A DNA stretch of 64,000 nucleotides, taken from positions 1 through 64,000 of the forward strand of contig CBFDCK010000002.1 in NCBI GenBank assembly GCA_965603285.1, in the 5' to 3' direction. The position numbers and the translations under genes are program-made. This DNA is from JAUWPO01 sp965603285. Lineage in GTDB: Bacteria; Chloroflexota; Anaerolineae; Anaerolineales; UBA4823. This document shows positions 18,234-27,490 of the stretch, piece by piece. Within the stretch, counting starts at the first letter, position 1. Every line of letters starts with the position of its first letter. Under the pieces are notes generated by a model. It was not told the origin of the DNA, searched no databases, and saw only the letters and a list, made by a program, of their open reading frames with translations.

Positions 18234-19076
18234 ATGCGTATATTACTTTGTATTAGCAACTTTCCATATGCTACCTCTACTGTAGAATTCGGGAAACTTA
18301 TTATTAAGGTACTGCAATCGAAAGCAACAGTAATGTCTGTTCGTTCAGCATCTGAATCCCCACACGTGGGCGAATCGATTCTTAATAACGCATGCAAACT
18401 TCTCGACCTTACTTCGGTTTCAAAACTAATTCGGTATGGTACTCCCGCTGAACAGATCCTGGAAGAAATAAAAAATGGCGATTATGACTTAGTAATAATG
18501 GGGGCTCATGACCAGCCCTCGTTCGGAGAGCTGTTCTTAGGCTCTGTGTCAAGACGCATTGTCGATCAATCCCCTATCTCAGTTCTTATCGTTAGACAAC
18601 CAAGTTCGAACCTAGATAAGATTCTTGTTCCTATTGCCGGTCGCAAGGCATCAAATCCAACAGTGCAGATGAGCGCAAGACTTGCAAAAGCATTTAATGC
18701 CAAAATCACACTCCTACACGTCGTCTCAATGATCCCAAGCATGTATTCTGGAATGGATCGTCTGGATGAAAATCTCTCAGAATTGCTCCAAACTGAAAGC
18801 AGAATTGCTCGCAATATCAGAGATTTTACAAGAATGCTTCGCTCCATCGGCATAGATGCGCATATTGAACTACGTCATGGAACCCCAATTGATGAGATTT
18901 TACGCGCTTTGGAAAAAGACAATTATGCATTACTGGTCATTGGTAGTTCCAAGCATAGCAGATTTAACCGTCTTTTCACAGATGAAATCGCACTCCAAGT
19001 AGTCGATCATGCTTTCTGCCCAGTATTAGTAATAAAAGAATTGACATCGATATCACCACAGGACAAAGCGGGATGA
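18234..19076 (+). CDS. Tandem universal stress protein (UspA) domains
   Basis: The 280-aa product holds two UspA folds. The first ends with IMGAHDQPSFGELFLGSVS plus a VLIVR strand (about 85-125). The second starts at ILVPIAGRK and ends with LVIGSSKHSRFNRLF plus CPVLVIKE. The second domain has the canonical nucleotide-loop-like GSSxHSR segment; the first is degenerate. Fused UspA pairs next to transporters often bind nucleotides and may gate activity. It lies 25 bp after the TSUP gene. Confidence 0.82.
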   Translation: MRILLCISNFPYATSTVEFGKLIIKVLQSKATVMSVRSASESPHVGESILNNACKLLDLTSVSKLIRYGTPAEQILEEIKNGDYDLVIMGAHDQPSFGELFLGSVSRRIVDQSPISVLIVRQPSSNLDKILVPIAGRKASNPTVQMSARLAKAFNAKITLLHVVSMIPSMYSGMDRLDENLSELLQTESRIARNIRDFTRMLRSIGIDAHIELRHGTPIDEILRALEKDNYALLVIGSSKHSRFNRLFTDEIALQVVDHAFCPVLVIKELTSISPQDKAG

Positions 19077-19130
19077 ATTAATTCCGCCCCACCACTCAGT
19101 CTGATAAAACCTTCCATTTTATATTTATTT

Positions 19131-21356
19131 TTACGGTTCTGGTGTGGGAGTGTCCGTCACAATAGGTGTAGGTGTTCGAGTAACATTGAACTGTGATTCC
19201 CATCGGTAAAGTTTTTGAGGAGAACCGTAAAAGTACGTCTCTACAATTCTGCGAAAAACTGGAGCTGCATATTCGGAGCCATCGCCGATATTCTCAATCA
19301 TTACCGCAATGGCGATATCAGGTTTATCTTCCTGTTCGGCAAATGAATAACCAGCAAACCAGGAATGCGGTTCCCCTGATCCCGATGTCGCTGTACCTGT
19401 CTTACCAGCAACAGGGAACTCTAATCCAGAAAATGCCCGGAATGCTGTGCCAGGTGGAATTTCACTAGAAACAACACCTACCATCCCCTCTTGTATCGCT
19501 TCCAGATTGACTTGAGAAACAGGTAGTTCGCCGATTACTTCTGGTTCTAATAAGAAAGTATCATTACCATCTTGTGTCACTATTTTTTCAACAACCTGGG
19601 GACGGTATAAAGTTCCCCCATTTCCTATAGCAGCCATAAAATTTGCTACTTGTAATGGTGTTACCTGTAAATCACCCTGCCCTATTGCCAGATTAATAGC
19701 ATCCACTTCACTTTGTGGATCTGGTACCTGACCGGACTCTTCTTCAATGACATCAATTCCTGTAATGCTTCCTAAACCAAATCCACGCGCCATGTCAGAG
19801 ATTGCAGTTGTTAAACCCCGTTTATAAAGATCCAAACCTATATGCCAGAAATAAGGATTGCACGATCTAATCAACCCTCTTACCAGAGTTAAGGTCCCAC
19901 TAGGACGCGTCACCCCATCGTTTTGAAAGCGTTCATAAGTCCAGTCATATCTTGGGAAACCAAATAATTCATCAAACACATAACCACATTCGTAAAGAGT
20001 ATCAGGAGTATATACACCACTTTCCAAAGCCGCAGCCATTGTTATCACTTTAAATACAGAACCCAACGGGTATTGACCTTGAGCGGCTCGATTAAAATGT
20101 GGGTTATCCGGGTTACTTGTTATTTCCGAAATTAAGTTACTCCAGTTGATATTCTCAAACTCATATGCGTTCGGATTAAAAGACGGCGAAGAAGCCATCG
20201 CTAATAATCGTCCTGTGTCACGCTCTATGACCACTACAGCGCCACGACGGAAACCGGCAATTGCCTCCTGTGCGGCTTTCTGTAAGTCATAATCGATAGT
20301 TGTATAAATATCCTGTCCAGGTTGACTTACCGCAGAACCCATGTCTTTTATTGGTTTTCCATCGCTGTCAAACACGAATAAATCTCCACCGTTTGAGCCG
20401 CCTATAATCGAATTCCCCCATCTCTCGATTCCTTCACGTCCTACTCGCTCGCTGCCTTGATATCCTTGGCTGCGGAATTCTTCAATTTCATCTTCTTGAA
20501 TTGAGCTGACGTATCCAACAATATGTGGTCCAACACCCCCATCTGGATAAAACCGTGAATTATACGATGAAGCAACGATAGCCCCCCAACTTGATAATAT
20601 ATTTAATCGCGCTGGATCCTCATCAGACGCAACTTCACCCATTGGTAGATACGCACCCGGTAAAGCCTCCTCAATCATTTCCTGGATTACACCAGCCTGT
20701 ATACCTGTCACCCGCGCAAGTAAAGTGACGATTCCAAAATCCTCTTCTAGGTCAATATAATCTGGATATAAACCGATAGCAGTTGCTTCTGTCTGAAGTG
20801 CCAGGGGTTCACCATCGCGGTCATATATGGTTGAACGGGGTGGAATATCATAATCCATTTTGAGATAATTACCATCCGCTAATTCAGGCAGCATCAAGGT
20901 ATTGTCCCATTGAATACGCCATTGTCCACCTTCCAAATCAAGATTCATTGAATAGTCACGAATAATGTCCCCAATAATGGAGCTGTGTAATTTTATTTTA
21001 TATTCAATTTTGGAGTTTGCAGTGCTTGTTTCAGAATTAATAATATCGTAATCAAGCTCACTCAACGCAACTTCATTTGATAGTTCTGTGTATTGTTGGA
21101 CGAATTGTTCTTCTGTGATCGTTTGTTTTGATGCCGAGGTGAGCGCTCTATACATTTCCTGGTAATCACCCTGCTTCCATGCAAATAAAAATCCCTTTGC
21201 AGTTGTTTCTGCATCTGGTACTGAAGTCGTTATCACCTCAGGTGATGGAAGTGTGTCAGTGACAATAGCAGCAGAAATGGTTTCTTCTCCCGTATTATTA
21301 CTGCAGCCTGCTAGCAATAATAGGACTACAATTGTTATGTATTGTTTGATCTTCAT
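19131..21356 (-). CDS. Penicillin-binding protein, class B transpeptidase with MecA-like N-domain, lipoprotein
   Basis: The 741-aa protein begins with a lipoprotein signal (LLLLAGC, Cys18), then an NTF2-like MecA_N domain (about 48-160), a PBP dimerisation domain (about 175-330, YDRDGEPLALQ) and a transpeptidase domain. The catalytic motifs are intact: SVFK (SxxK) after YPLG, SCN (SxN) and KTGT. The C-terminal tail is Thr/Pro-rich. It cross-links peptidoglycan in the outer face of the membrane. The NTF2-like module and low-affinity-PBP architecture are those of MecA/PBP3-type proteins, which can have reduced beta-lactam affinity; this is not evidence of resistance in itself. Confidence 0.88.
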   Translation of the reverse strand: MKIKQYITIVVLLLLAGCSNNTGEETISAAIVTDTLPSPEVITTSVPDAETTAKGFLFAWKQGDYQEMYRALTSASKQTITEEQFVQQYTELSNEVALSELDYDIINSETSTANSKIEYKIKLHSSIIGDIIRDYSMNLDLEGGQWRIQWDNTLMLPELADGNYLKMDYDIPPRSTIYDRDGEPLALQTEATAIGLYPDYIDLEEDFGIVTLLARVTGIQAGVIQEMIEEALPGAYLPMGEVASDEDPARLNILSSWGAIVASSYNSRFYPDGGVGPHIVGYVSSIQEDEIEEFRSQGYQGSERVGREGIERWGNSIIGGSNGGDLFVFDSDGKPIKDMGSAVSQPGQDIYTTIDYDLQKAAQEAIAGFRRGAVVVIERDTGRLLAMASSPSFNPNAYEFENINWSNLISEITSNPDNPHFNRAAQGQYPLGSVFKVITMAAALESGVYTPDTLYECGYVFDELFGFPRYDWTYERFQNDGVTRPSGTLTLVRGLIRSCNPYFWHIGLDLYKRGLTTAISDMARGFGLGSITGIDVIEEESGQVPDPQSEVDAINLAIGQGDLQVTPLQVANFMAAIGNGGTLYRPQVVEKIVTQDGNDTFLLEPEVIGELPVSQVNLEAIQEGMVGVVSSEIPPGTAFRAFSGLEFPVAGKTGTATSGSGEPHSWFAGYSFAEQEDKPDIAIAVMIENIGDGSEYAAPVFRRIVETYFYGSPQKLYRWESQFNVTRTPTPIVTDTPTPEP

Positions 21357-21625
21357 AGGACGATGCTATTCAAATAATAGGAACCTAATTAATATTTCTA
21401 GATGGATCCAATCAGTTTATATCAGATGTGCTAAAAATGTTTACAATATCTCAACGTCCGTATTAAAATAGGCGACGGTGAATCATAAACGATTATACAA
21501 CCACTTGCAAGCGCACACTCACAGAATAAGCTATAAATTCATCAATTGCTAATACATATTGATTAAATCATATTTGCCAATCATCGCTTATTATCAAGAC
21601 GAAGCTATCGTACTAACCAATTAAC

Positions 21626-21657
21626 AACCTGCCCATCTACATGAGCAGGTTATTTTT
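21626..21657 (+). terminator. Orphan plus-strand terminator-like hairpin
   Basis: AACCTGC (21626-21632) pairs with GCAGGTT (21645-21651), followed by ATTTTTATT. No plus-strand gene lies upstream within 250 bp, so it may end an unannotated small RNA or be left from a lost gene. Confidence 0.55.
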
Positions 21658-21670
21658 ATTATTTGAAATT

Positions 21671-21697
21671 CAGGCGGTCCTGACAGGAATGAACCCA
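21671..21697 (-). repeat. Partial duplicate of tRNA-Asp 3' end (putative attachment site remnant)
   Basis: The segment reads CAGGCGGTCCTGACAGGAAT then GAACCCA. It matches the 3' end of tRNA-Asp at 47140-47167 (CAGGCGGTCCCGACGGGATT then CGAACCC) with three substitutions and one deletion in about 27 bases. The match includes acceptor strand, T-stem and most of the T-loop, plus the CAG beyond the tRNA end. Same orientation as the tRNA. It marks the left edge of a 25-kb block that starts at the tRNA. Confidence 0.6.
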
Positions 21698-21774
21698 TCT
21701 GGAATTAAATTTAGGGGATAGAAATCGGTGTCGGTGTTTGGACCTAATGTTTCAAAAAAAAGAGTCCATTTAGC

Positions 21775-21794
21775 GTGCTTGAGAGCACACTTTT
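21775..21794 (+). terminator. Small hairpin with T tract
   Basis: GTGCT-tgag-AGCAC (21775-21788) is followed by ACTTTTTCTGTTTT. There is no obvious plus-strand gene upstream. Confidence 0.4.
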
Positions 21795-21831
21795 TCTGTT
21801 TTACAAAATGCTCGCTTTTGTTTTTTAGTAG

Positions 21832-21983
21832 TTATCGGTCATACTCGTAGTATGCAAATACTTCATATTCAGTTGCCTGCCAGGTAAGTGTATCTCCTTG
21901 CGGGGTGATTGTGCCAGCACGTACATTGATGCTCCCTAAATCCACGCTAACATAAACACCATTTGTATAATTCGTATGTATTC
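21832..21983 (-). pseudogene. C-terminal coding remnant, family unknown
   Basis: On the minus strand an open frame ends at the TAA at 21832-21834. Its last 45 or so codons read like genuine protein: NGVYVSVDLGSINVRAG, then ITPQGDTLTWQATEYEVFAY and YEYDR. There is no start codon or upstream domain, and the frame runs back into the terminator of the ROK gene. The segment YEVFAYYE resembles fragments in two other gaps (about 27340 and 47010). I cannot name the parent gene. Confidence 0.4.
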
Positions 21984-22002
21984 TTGATCGCTTTTTTGTT
22001 TC

Positions 22003-22027
22003 AAAAAGCCCTGATCTTCGGGGCTTT
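22003..22027 (-). terminator. Terminator of the minus-strand sugar module
   Basis: AAAGCCC (22005-22011) pairs with GGGCTTT (22021-22027). In the minus-strand transcript it lies about 6 nt past the ROK stop and ends in TTTTT. Confidence 0.65.
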
Positions 22028-22032
22028 GATCT

Positions 22033-22998
22033 TTATTTAAGGCTTTCAACTGCCCACATTGCTGCACCGATTACCCCTGCGTTTCCACCCAGTTGGGCTT
22101 GAAGAACTTCGACTTGTCCCACTGGCATGATAGTCACCCTCTCACGGAGTGTGCGCCGAATTGGCGCCAGAATTGGTTCACCAATTTGGGCCACTCCACC
22201 GGCAATTACGATCTTGCGCGGTCCAATCGAAACGCAGACATTGGCAACCGCGATACCAATGTAGAATCCAGCATCTTCGATGATGGTCTGTGCTATTTCA
22301 TCACCTTGCGCGGCGGCTTGGGCAATTACCCCGGGGGAAATTTTGTTAAGATCGTAATCTACCAACTCACCAATGATAGTGGTGCGACCCTGACAGACAG
22401 CTTTTATGCCATTAGCGGAAATCGTTGAGCCAGATGCATATGCTTCCAGACAACCGCGGTTGCCGCAACCGCAAGTAGGTCCATTGTAATCAATGATCTG
22501 GTGTCCCAATTCGCCGCCCGTACCACCAATACCTAGGTGTAAGCGACCATTAATGACCAATCCACCGCCAATCCCAGTTCCAATCGCGAAGCAAGCCATC
22601 GTATCGACACCTCTGCCAGCGCCAAAGCACCATTCCCCATAAGTGATTGCACGCGCATCGTTGATTATTGCCGTTGGCAACCCGGTGTAGTCAGCAATCG
22701 TGTCTCTTAAAGGCACCTCAGGCCAGGTTCCTGGCAGATTAGGCAATAAGAGCGTAAATCCACGTTCAAGGTCCAGCACTCCCGGCACACCGATGCCAAT
22801 GCAGCGGATGTCCTTTTTTGACAGGTCACCATCATTGACGACTTGCTCAATTAGCGCGCCCATGCGCGCCATCACGGCAGCATGACCTTCGCGCGCAAGG
22901 GTTGGGGTGGATCGCAGGTGATACACCTGCCCGCTTTCCAGATCGACAATTCCGGCGCGCAGGTTGGTACCACCCAGATCACAACCGATTATCTTCAT
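22033..22998 (-). CDS. ROK-family sugar kinase (glucokinase type)
   Basis: ROK kinases phosphorylate hexoses or amino sugars with ATP. The 321-aa protein has the ATP motif DLGGTNLRAGIV at the N-terminus, the GxGIGGG loop, ELGHQ, and the zinc-binding CGCGNRGCLEAYAS (about residues 160-173), the form seen in glucokinase and NagC-like kinases. There is no HTH, so it is an enzyme, not a repressor. Start: the ATG at 22998, giving MKIIGCDLGG; the upstream open frame to 23025 overlaps the isomerase gene and lacks support. It is the last gene of a five-gene minus-strand operon, directly abutting the isomerase stop. Confidence 0.88.
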   Translation of the reverse strand: MKIIGCDLGGTNLRAGIVDLESGQVYHLRSTPTLAREGHAAVMARMGALIEQVVNDGDLSKKDIRCIGIGVPGVLDLERGFTLLLPNLPGTWPEVPLRDTIADYTGLPTAIINDARAITYGEWCFGAGRGVDTMACFAIGTGIGGGLVINGRLHLGIGGTGGELGHQIIDYNGPTCGCGNRGCLEAYASGSTISANGIKAVCQGRTTIIGELVDYDLNKISPGVIAQAAAQGDEIAQTIIEDAGFYIGIAVANVCVSIGPRKIVIAGGVAQIGEPILAPIRRTLRERVTIMPVGQVEVLQAQLGGNAGVIGAAMWAVESLK

Positions 22999-22999
22999 A

Positions 23000-23914
23000 T
23001 TATTTAATGTAAGGACGCAGCACATCGCGGGACAATAAGAAACCTCGCTTGATTAAATCTTCGGTCTTTTCGAAAGCACGGTCCTCATGTTCGATGCTGA
23101 TGACGTAATCGTAGCCAACCCGGTAAAGCGCAGATATGAATTTGCCCCAATCGATATCGCCTAAACCGGGCAAGCGGGGTATCTGCCAGCCCATCCCTTG
23201 AGAAAGTACACCATTTTGGTAGAGACCCTCATGGTCAATCTCCATGTCCTTGGCGTGGACATGAAAAATCTTATCCCTGAACTCGTAGACCACGCGTTGG
23301 TAATCGATCATCTGCAAGATCAGGTGTGAGGGGTCAAGATTCAAGCCAAAGTTATCATCGGGAATAATCTCCCACATTTTCTTCCAAATTGCAGGAGAAC
23401 TGGCAAGGTTATTTCCGCCGGGCCATTCGTCGCAAGAGAAGATCATGGGACAATTTTCGATGGCGATATTGACTTGGTGCTCAGCACCAAATTTAACAAT
23501 CGGGGGCCAGATTTCAGCAAAATCTTCCAAATTTTCTGGTAAGGTCTTATTCTTATCCTTGCCCACGAAAGTTCCCACGATAGGCACTTCAAGCAGTTCC
23601 GCTGCCAGGATGACTTTCTTGAGATGCCCAATAACCACATCGCGGTGTGCGGGGTCCGGGTGCATGGGGTTGGGGTAGTAACCTAAAGATGAGATTAACA
23701 GTCCGTAATCTTTCAAGACAGCATGAACTTCTTTTGCTTGGGCTACATCAAAATCGTTCAAATCGATGGTGGTAATACCGGCGTAGCGGCGAGCGGCTTT
23801 TTCGAGCGGCCAGCAAGCGATCTCCAATGTTTCAAAGCCACTTTCAGCAGACCAGGCTGCTACTTCTTCGAGTGGTTTGCCAGGAAATGCTGCAGTGAAA
23901 ATTCCAAGTTTCAT
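23000..23914 (-). CDS. Sugar phosphate isomerase/epimerase, AP_endonuc_2 TIM barrel
   Basis: A 304-aa protein of the xylose-isomerase-like TIM-barrel family (IolE/IolH/epimerase type). Landmarks are the N-terminal MKLGIFTAAFP, IAIENCPM with the first metal-binding Glu, LNLDPSHL (Asp/His ligands), HVHAKDM and ISIEHEDRAF with the last Glu. These make a divalent-metal isomerase or epimerase of a free or phosphorylated sugar or a keto-inositol-like compound. It is in an operon with two Gfo/Idh dehydrogenases, DeoC and a kinase. It has a paralogue at 29551-30519. Confidence 0.85.
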   Translation of the reverse strand: MKLGIFTAAFPGKPLEEVAAWSAESGFETLEIACWPLEKAARRYAGITTIDLNDFDVAQAKEVHAVLKDYGLLISSLGYYPNPMHPDPAHRDVVIGHLKKVILAAELLEVPIVGTFVGKDKNKTLPENLEDFAEIWPPIVKFGAEHQVNIAIENCPMIFSCDEWPGGNNLASSPAIWKKMWEIIPDDNFGLNLDPSHLILQMIDYQRVVYEFRDKIFHVHAKDMEIDHEGLYQNGVLSQGMGWQIPRLPGLGDIDWGKFISALYRVGYDYVISIEHEDRAFEKTEDLIKRGFLLSRDVLRPYIK

Positions 23915-23937
23915 AATTTATCCTCCAATAATATTAA

Positions 23938-25098
23938 TCAGATGGTGACATCAACCCACTCACCTTCTTTGGCGCTGTGTTCAATTGCCTCACAGAGCAC
24001 CTGCTCGTAGTGTCCATCGGCAAAAGTGGGGAAATCTGTCGGGGCAGAATAATCTCCTGCTAAGATGTAGTTATAAACTTTGTTGTATAGTTGCTTGAAA
24101 GTATCTGGAAAGCCCTCATTGTGACCGCCGGGATAAGAAGCGGTGGTACGCGCTTCTGGAGAGAGCAGCGAGGGATCTTTCATCAAAACCTGGTTTGGTT
24201 GTGAGCGATGCCCGATCCATAATTCGTTGGGGCGTTCCCCATTCCAAACCAATGAGGATAGCGAGCCATTGATCTCAAAGAAAATGCGATTCTTGCGACC
24301 AGAGCTGATCTGTGAAACCGTCAAAATACCGCGGGCGCCATTTTCGTAATGCAGCAGCACGCTGGCATAATCTTCGGTGTGGATCGGTTTATCTTCGTAA
24401 TCTTCAGGGGGCAATAATTTTCCGGTGAACGTTTCCAATGGTTTGAGTGGTTTCTTGCGAATTGGGTGGAAGGTCTTGAAATCGGCGTAAACTTCTTTGA
24501 CTTTCAGACCAGTGATAAAGGTCATCAGATCCAACCAGTGGGAACCAATATCCCCAATGGCGCGCAGCGTACCACCTAGCTCAGGCTCCAGCCGCCAATT
24601 CCAATCTGTAGGCAGCAGCAGCCAATCCTGAAGATAAGAACCTTGCAAGATGAAAATATCGCCCAAATCACCGTTTTGAACCATTTGGCGAGCTTGCTGT
24701 GCCATCGGGTAGAAGCGGATATTGAAGTTAATGACATTGACCAATTCTGTCTTCCGCGCAATTTTGACCAGATCGGCGGATTCCTGGCTGTTCATCGCCA
24801 GGGGTTTCTCACAAACGACATGCTTCCCGGCCTCCAGAGCAGCTTTGGCATGGGGGTAGTGTAAGTAGTTGGGGGTTGCCAGATGAATCACGTGAATATC
24901 TGGATCAGCCAGCATCTTTTCATAAGATGGATAGGCTTTTGTTATGCCTAATTCTGCAGCTTTATCCGATGCTAATTCTGTAGTCGCCTCCGCCAAACCG
25001 ATCACCCGCACATTATTTCGGCGCAACGCCTCCAGATGGGCTGGGCCGATGAATCCGGTGCCGACAATGCCAACATTGAGAGAATTTTTATCGATCAT
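23938..25098 (-). CDS. Gfo/Idh/MocA-family NAD(P)-dependent oxidoreductase
   Basis: The 386-aa enzyme has an N-terminal Rossmann fold (GIVGTGFIGPAH, about residues 9-20), the EKP motif in HVVCEKPLAMN (catalytic Lys) and the C-terminal alpha/beta domain with GDIGSHWLDLMTFITG, where the His fits the family's catalytic position. Members oxidise sugar or cyclitol hydroxyls. The C-terminal domain is of the long type, with a TASYPGGHNEGFPDTFKQL segment common in sugar-cluster members. It is located between deoC and the isomerase gene. Confidence 0.87.
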   Translation of the reverse strand: MIDKNSLNVGIVGTGFIGPAHLEALRRNNVRVIGLAEATTELASDKAAELGITKAYPSYEKMLADPDIHVIHLATPNYLHYPHAKAALEAGKHVVCEKPLAMNSQESADLVKIARKTELVNVINFNIRFYPMAQQARQMVQNGDLGDIFILQGSYLQDWLLLPTDWNWRLEPELGGTLRAIGDIGSHWLDLMTFITGLKVKEVYADFKTFHPIRKKPLKPLETFTGKLLPPEDYEDKPIHTEDYASVLLHYENGARGILTVSQISSGRKNRIFFEINGSLSSLVWNGERPNELWIGHRSQPNQVLMKDPSLLSPEARTTASYPGGHNEGFPDTFKQLYNKVYNYILAGDYSAPTDFPTFADGHYEQVLCEAIEHSAKEGEWVDVTI

Positions 25099-25149
25099 TC
25101 AACACTCCTTGATAAAACCTAACTGAGGGATATCTTTAGCAAGTAAAGG

Positions 25150-25896
25150 TTAGTAAGCTCCGGGATCTGAGTCATGTGGGGTTTCTATCTCCTGGTCATC
25201 TTGCTGAATTTTGAATGTATCCAGGATCAAAGCGGTAGCGGTAGCACCACAGCGTGTGACACCCGCATCGATGACTTCGAGCAATGCGGGCAGTGTACGA
25301 ACCCCACCGGCGGCCTTCACCTGCACTTTTTCGCTGACATTGGCCCGCATCAGGCGCAGATCATCAAGCGTTGCCCCGCTCGGTGCGAAACCCGTGGAAG
25401 TTTTTACCCAATCAGCCCCGGCTTCTTCACACAATTTACAAGCAGTCACTTTTTCTTCATCGGTGAGATAAGCATTCTCTAAGATAACTTTAACTTTCAC
25501 CCCACGTGCATGGGCAACATCACAAACTGCTTTTATATCCTCGCGCACATAGTTATATTTTCCAGAACGTAATTGGCCGATATTGAGAACCATATCCAGT
25601 TCCTTAGCACCCTCATCCATGGCCAATTCAGCCTCAACCACCTTGACAGCAGTCAGGTTGCTCCCATGCGGGAATCCCACAACCGTGCTGACCAACACAT
25701 CCGAATCTTTAAGCACTTCAGCAGCCAGATTGACATGGCAAGGTTTTACACAAACCGTCGCAACATGGTAACGGTGAGCCAGTTCGCACCCTTCAATAAT
25801 ATCTGTTTCGATTAATTCAGGTTTGAGTAGAGAATGGTCTATAACCTTGGCGAGTTGTTCATACGTAATCGTCTTACTATTTAGTGCGGTTGTCAT
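25150..25896 (-). CDS. deoC: Deoxyribose-phosphate aldolase
   Basis: DeoC cleaves 2-deoxyribose-5-phosphate to glyceraldehyde-3-phosphate and acetaldehyde. The 248-aa protein has DHSLLKPE, the Schiff-base lysine in WVKTSTGF and the activating lysine in VKAAGGVRT, all intact. The start is the ATG at 25896; a longer frame to 26001 would overlap the upstream Gfo/Idh gene and shows no conserved residues. In this operon, with dehydrogenases and an isomerase but no phosphopentomutase or nucleoside phosphorylase, the true substrate may be a different 2-deoxy or beta-hydroxy aldehyde phosphate. Confidence 0.88.
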   Translation of the reverse strand: MTTALNSKTITYEQLAKVIDHSLLKPELIETDIIEGCELAHRYHVATVCVKPCHVNLAAEVLKDSDVLVSTVVGFPHGSNLTAVKVVEAELAMDEGAKELDMVLNIGQLRSGKYNYVREDIKAVCDVAHARGVKVKVILENAYLTDEEKVTACKLCEEAGADWVKTSTGFAPSGATLDDLRLMRANVSEKVQVKAAGGVRTLPALLEVIDAGVTRCGATATALILDTFKIQQDDQEIETPHDSDPGAY

Positions 25897-25900
25897 TATG

Positions 25901-26986
25901 CTAGTTTCCTTGTTTCCATAAATCGATTGGTTTTGCTGCCGTTGGCGGGTCATATGGAAAGATAATTTTGCGCCCCTCCCCGGCTGACTGGTAGGCAGCA
26001 TAAATGATTTTCAATACTTCACGGCCGTCCTGACCTGTTTCCATACAAGTTTCCTTACCGAGCACACAATTGATGAAATGCTGCATTTCCTGCGGGAAAC
26101 CGTAGTTCCAAATCTCTTCGAACATGGTGAAGGTATAGCCTTTAGTGGCGCCGGATTTTTCTACAGCATAACCATAACCTTCTTCGGAGTAAGTGAGCAG
26201 TGAACTTCCACGTAAGAGATCTGCGCGGGTGTGGCCTTTCACCCCATAAATCTCACAGCGATCATCAACGCCGCCACCTTTAGCCCAACTATTTTCCAGC
26301 ATAGCGACTTTTCTATCCTCGTATTCGACGATTGTATAAGAATGATCTTCACCTTCAGTGCGATCCTGATGGATATATGTATCCATGAAAGCAGTGACGC
26401 TTTTGACTTTAGGCTTGCCTAACACCCAGCGAGTATACTCGATGGAGTGACAGCCCATATCCATCATTACGCCGCCCCCAGAGCGATTCACATCCCAAAA
26501 CCAGGGCATGTGTGGTCCAGGGTGCTCCTCAGACTGTTTAGCGAGGAACGGCTCCCCAATTGCACCCTCGTCAATTAGAGTCTTCGCCCGAACATACTTA
26601 GGCGCGAAGAGCAGCTCCTCTGCGTACATCAAGAGAACCCCAGCCTGATTGCAGGTCTCGATCATCTCATCAGCCTCTTCCAGGGTGACGCAGAGCGGTT
26701 TTTCAATTATGACGTGTTTTCCAGCTTTAGCAGCATCTACGGTCACTTGGCAATGCAGGTCGTTGGGAATTCCCACAACTACAACATCGATATCTTTGTC
26801 TTCCAACATTTCGCAGTGGTCACGATAAGCATCAGGAATGCCGCGTTCTTTAGCAAAAGTTTCAGCATTATTGGGGCTTACCACGGCAACCACTTCGGCG
26901 TTATGCACCCAATCTTTGATAGCAGCATAGTGGATATCGCTAACAAACCCCGCACCGACCATACCAACTTTTACTTTTTTGCTCAT
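25901..26986 (-). CDS. Gfo/Idh/MocA-family oxidoreductase
   Basis: A 361-aa NAD(P)-dependent dehydrogenase. The Rossmann motif is GMVGAGFVSDIHY (about 8-20), EKP lies in HVIIEKPLCVT, and the catalytic-domain helix is MMDMGCHSIEYTRWVLG. It shares with the gene at 39707 the HPGPHxPWF segment after the EKP domain, so the two are close paralogues within the block. It is the first gene of the minus-strand operon and lies 4 bp before deoC. Confidence 0.87.
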   Translation of the reverse strand: MSKKVKVGMVGAGFVSDIHYAAIKDWVHNAEVVAVVSPNNAETFAKERGIPDAYRDHCEMLEDKDIDVVVVGIPNDLHCQVTVDAAKAGKHVIIEKPLCVTLEEADEMIETCNQAGVLLMYAEELLFAPKYVRAKTLIDEGAIGEPFLAKQSEEHPGPHMPWFWDVNRSGGGVMMDMGCHSIEYTRWVLGKPKVKSVTAFMDTYIHQDRTEGEDHSYTIVEYEDRKVAMLENSWAKGGGVDDRCEIYGVKGHTRADLLRGSSLLTYSEEGYGYAVEKSGATKGYTFTMFEEIWNYGFPQEMQHFINCVLGKETCMETGQDGREVLKIIYAAYQSAGEGRKIIFPYDPPTAAKPIDLWKQGN

Positions 26987-27490
26987 GGGATACTCCTAAA
27001 CAATATAAATTCCTTTGAAATAAATATCCGAAACCGCGCTGACGTCCATAAATTGGGATGAGGACAAGTTGTGATTCTCTAGTGAACACCACGATCAGGG
27101 ACTTTGCGAACGCCTTTATGGACCATTCACGCTCATTTATCCCAAAATTTTCTTCGCCACACCTCTGCCAGAGCTACCTCTGATCCGATTAGAAACTGCA
27201 ACTCATGGTCTTACACAGCTTGGTACAACCCATCGGAATTATGGATGTTTCGAACAAGGTTAACCCGTCTTGACAATAGTCTTCAGCGGCATAGAATCTA
27301 GAGACCTTTCCAATTTTACCCGATATTCTCCCGTAGTATGTAAATATTTCATACCAAATGATATCCCCAGATATTTGGTATTCTGCAAACTCGTTTTAGG
27401 CCAAAATCCCCTGGCTGTATCTTTATTACTGCAAATCGATCCGTTTGTAATAGTTGTAAAGTCCGGCATCGCGCATTTCAGCGAAAGCTA
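26987..27490. other. Gap with coding-like remnants
   Basis: A 504-bp gap between two minus-strand genes. It contains no intact gene. On the minus strand several short frames look like worn protein: a WYEIFTYYGRISGKIGKV segment around 27300-27355, a DGLTLFETSIIPMG segment around 27225-27270, and a frame ending at the TAG at 26996-26998 with QFMDVSAVSDIYFKGIYIV. A separate 64-70-codon frame (27260-27469) overlaps these and is probably chance. The promoter of the operon beginning at 26986 must lie near its right side. Confidence 0.45.
26996..27355 (-). pseudogene. Degraded gene of unknown family
   Basis: Fragments in different minus-strand frames (see the gap entry) match fragments elsewhere: FMDVSAVSDIY here against FMELISHGEVSDLY at 47282-47368, and YEIFTYYGRISGKIGKV here against EVYVYYGFFHNYRVVKV near 47000. 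Matching parts in matching order, each near a stop codon, suggest decayed copies of one gene family. I cannot identify the parent. Confidence 0.35.

Larger units (their letters stand above)
21357..22032. other. Gap between PBP gene and sugar block
   Basis: A 676-bp stretch without an intact gene. It holds a plus-strand terminator-like hairpin at 21626-21657, a degenerate copy of a tRNA-Asp 3' end at 21671-21697, another hairpin with T tract at 21775-21794, a coding remnant on the minus strand at 21832-21983, and the terminator of the ROK gene at 22003-22027. The mixture of fragments suggests an insertion boundary. Confidence 0.6.

Noticed and set aside
27260..27469. 69-aa minus-strand frame in the gap after the ROK kinase
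   Set aside because: The recognisable-looking peptides in this gap are in other frames; this frame has no family signal or start-site support.
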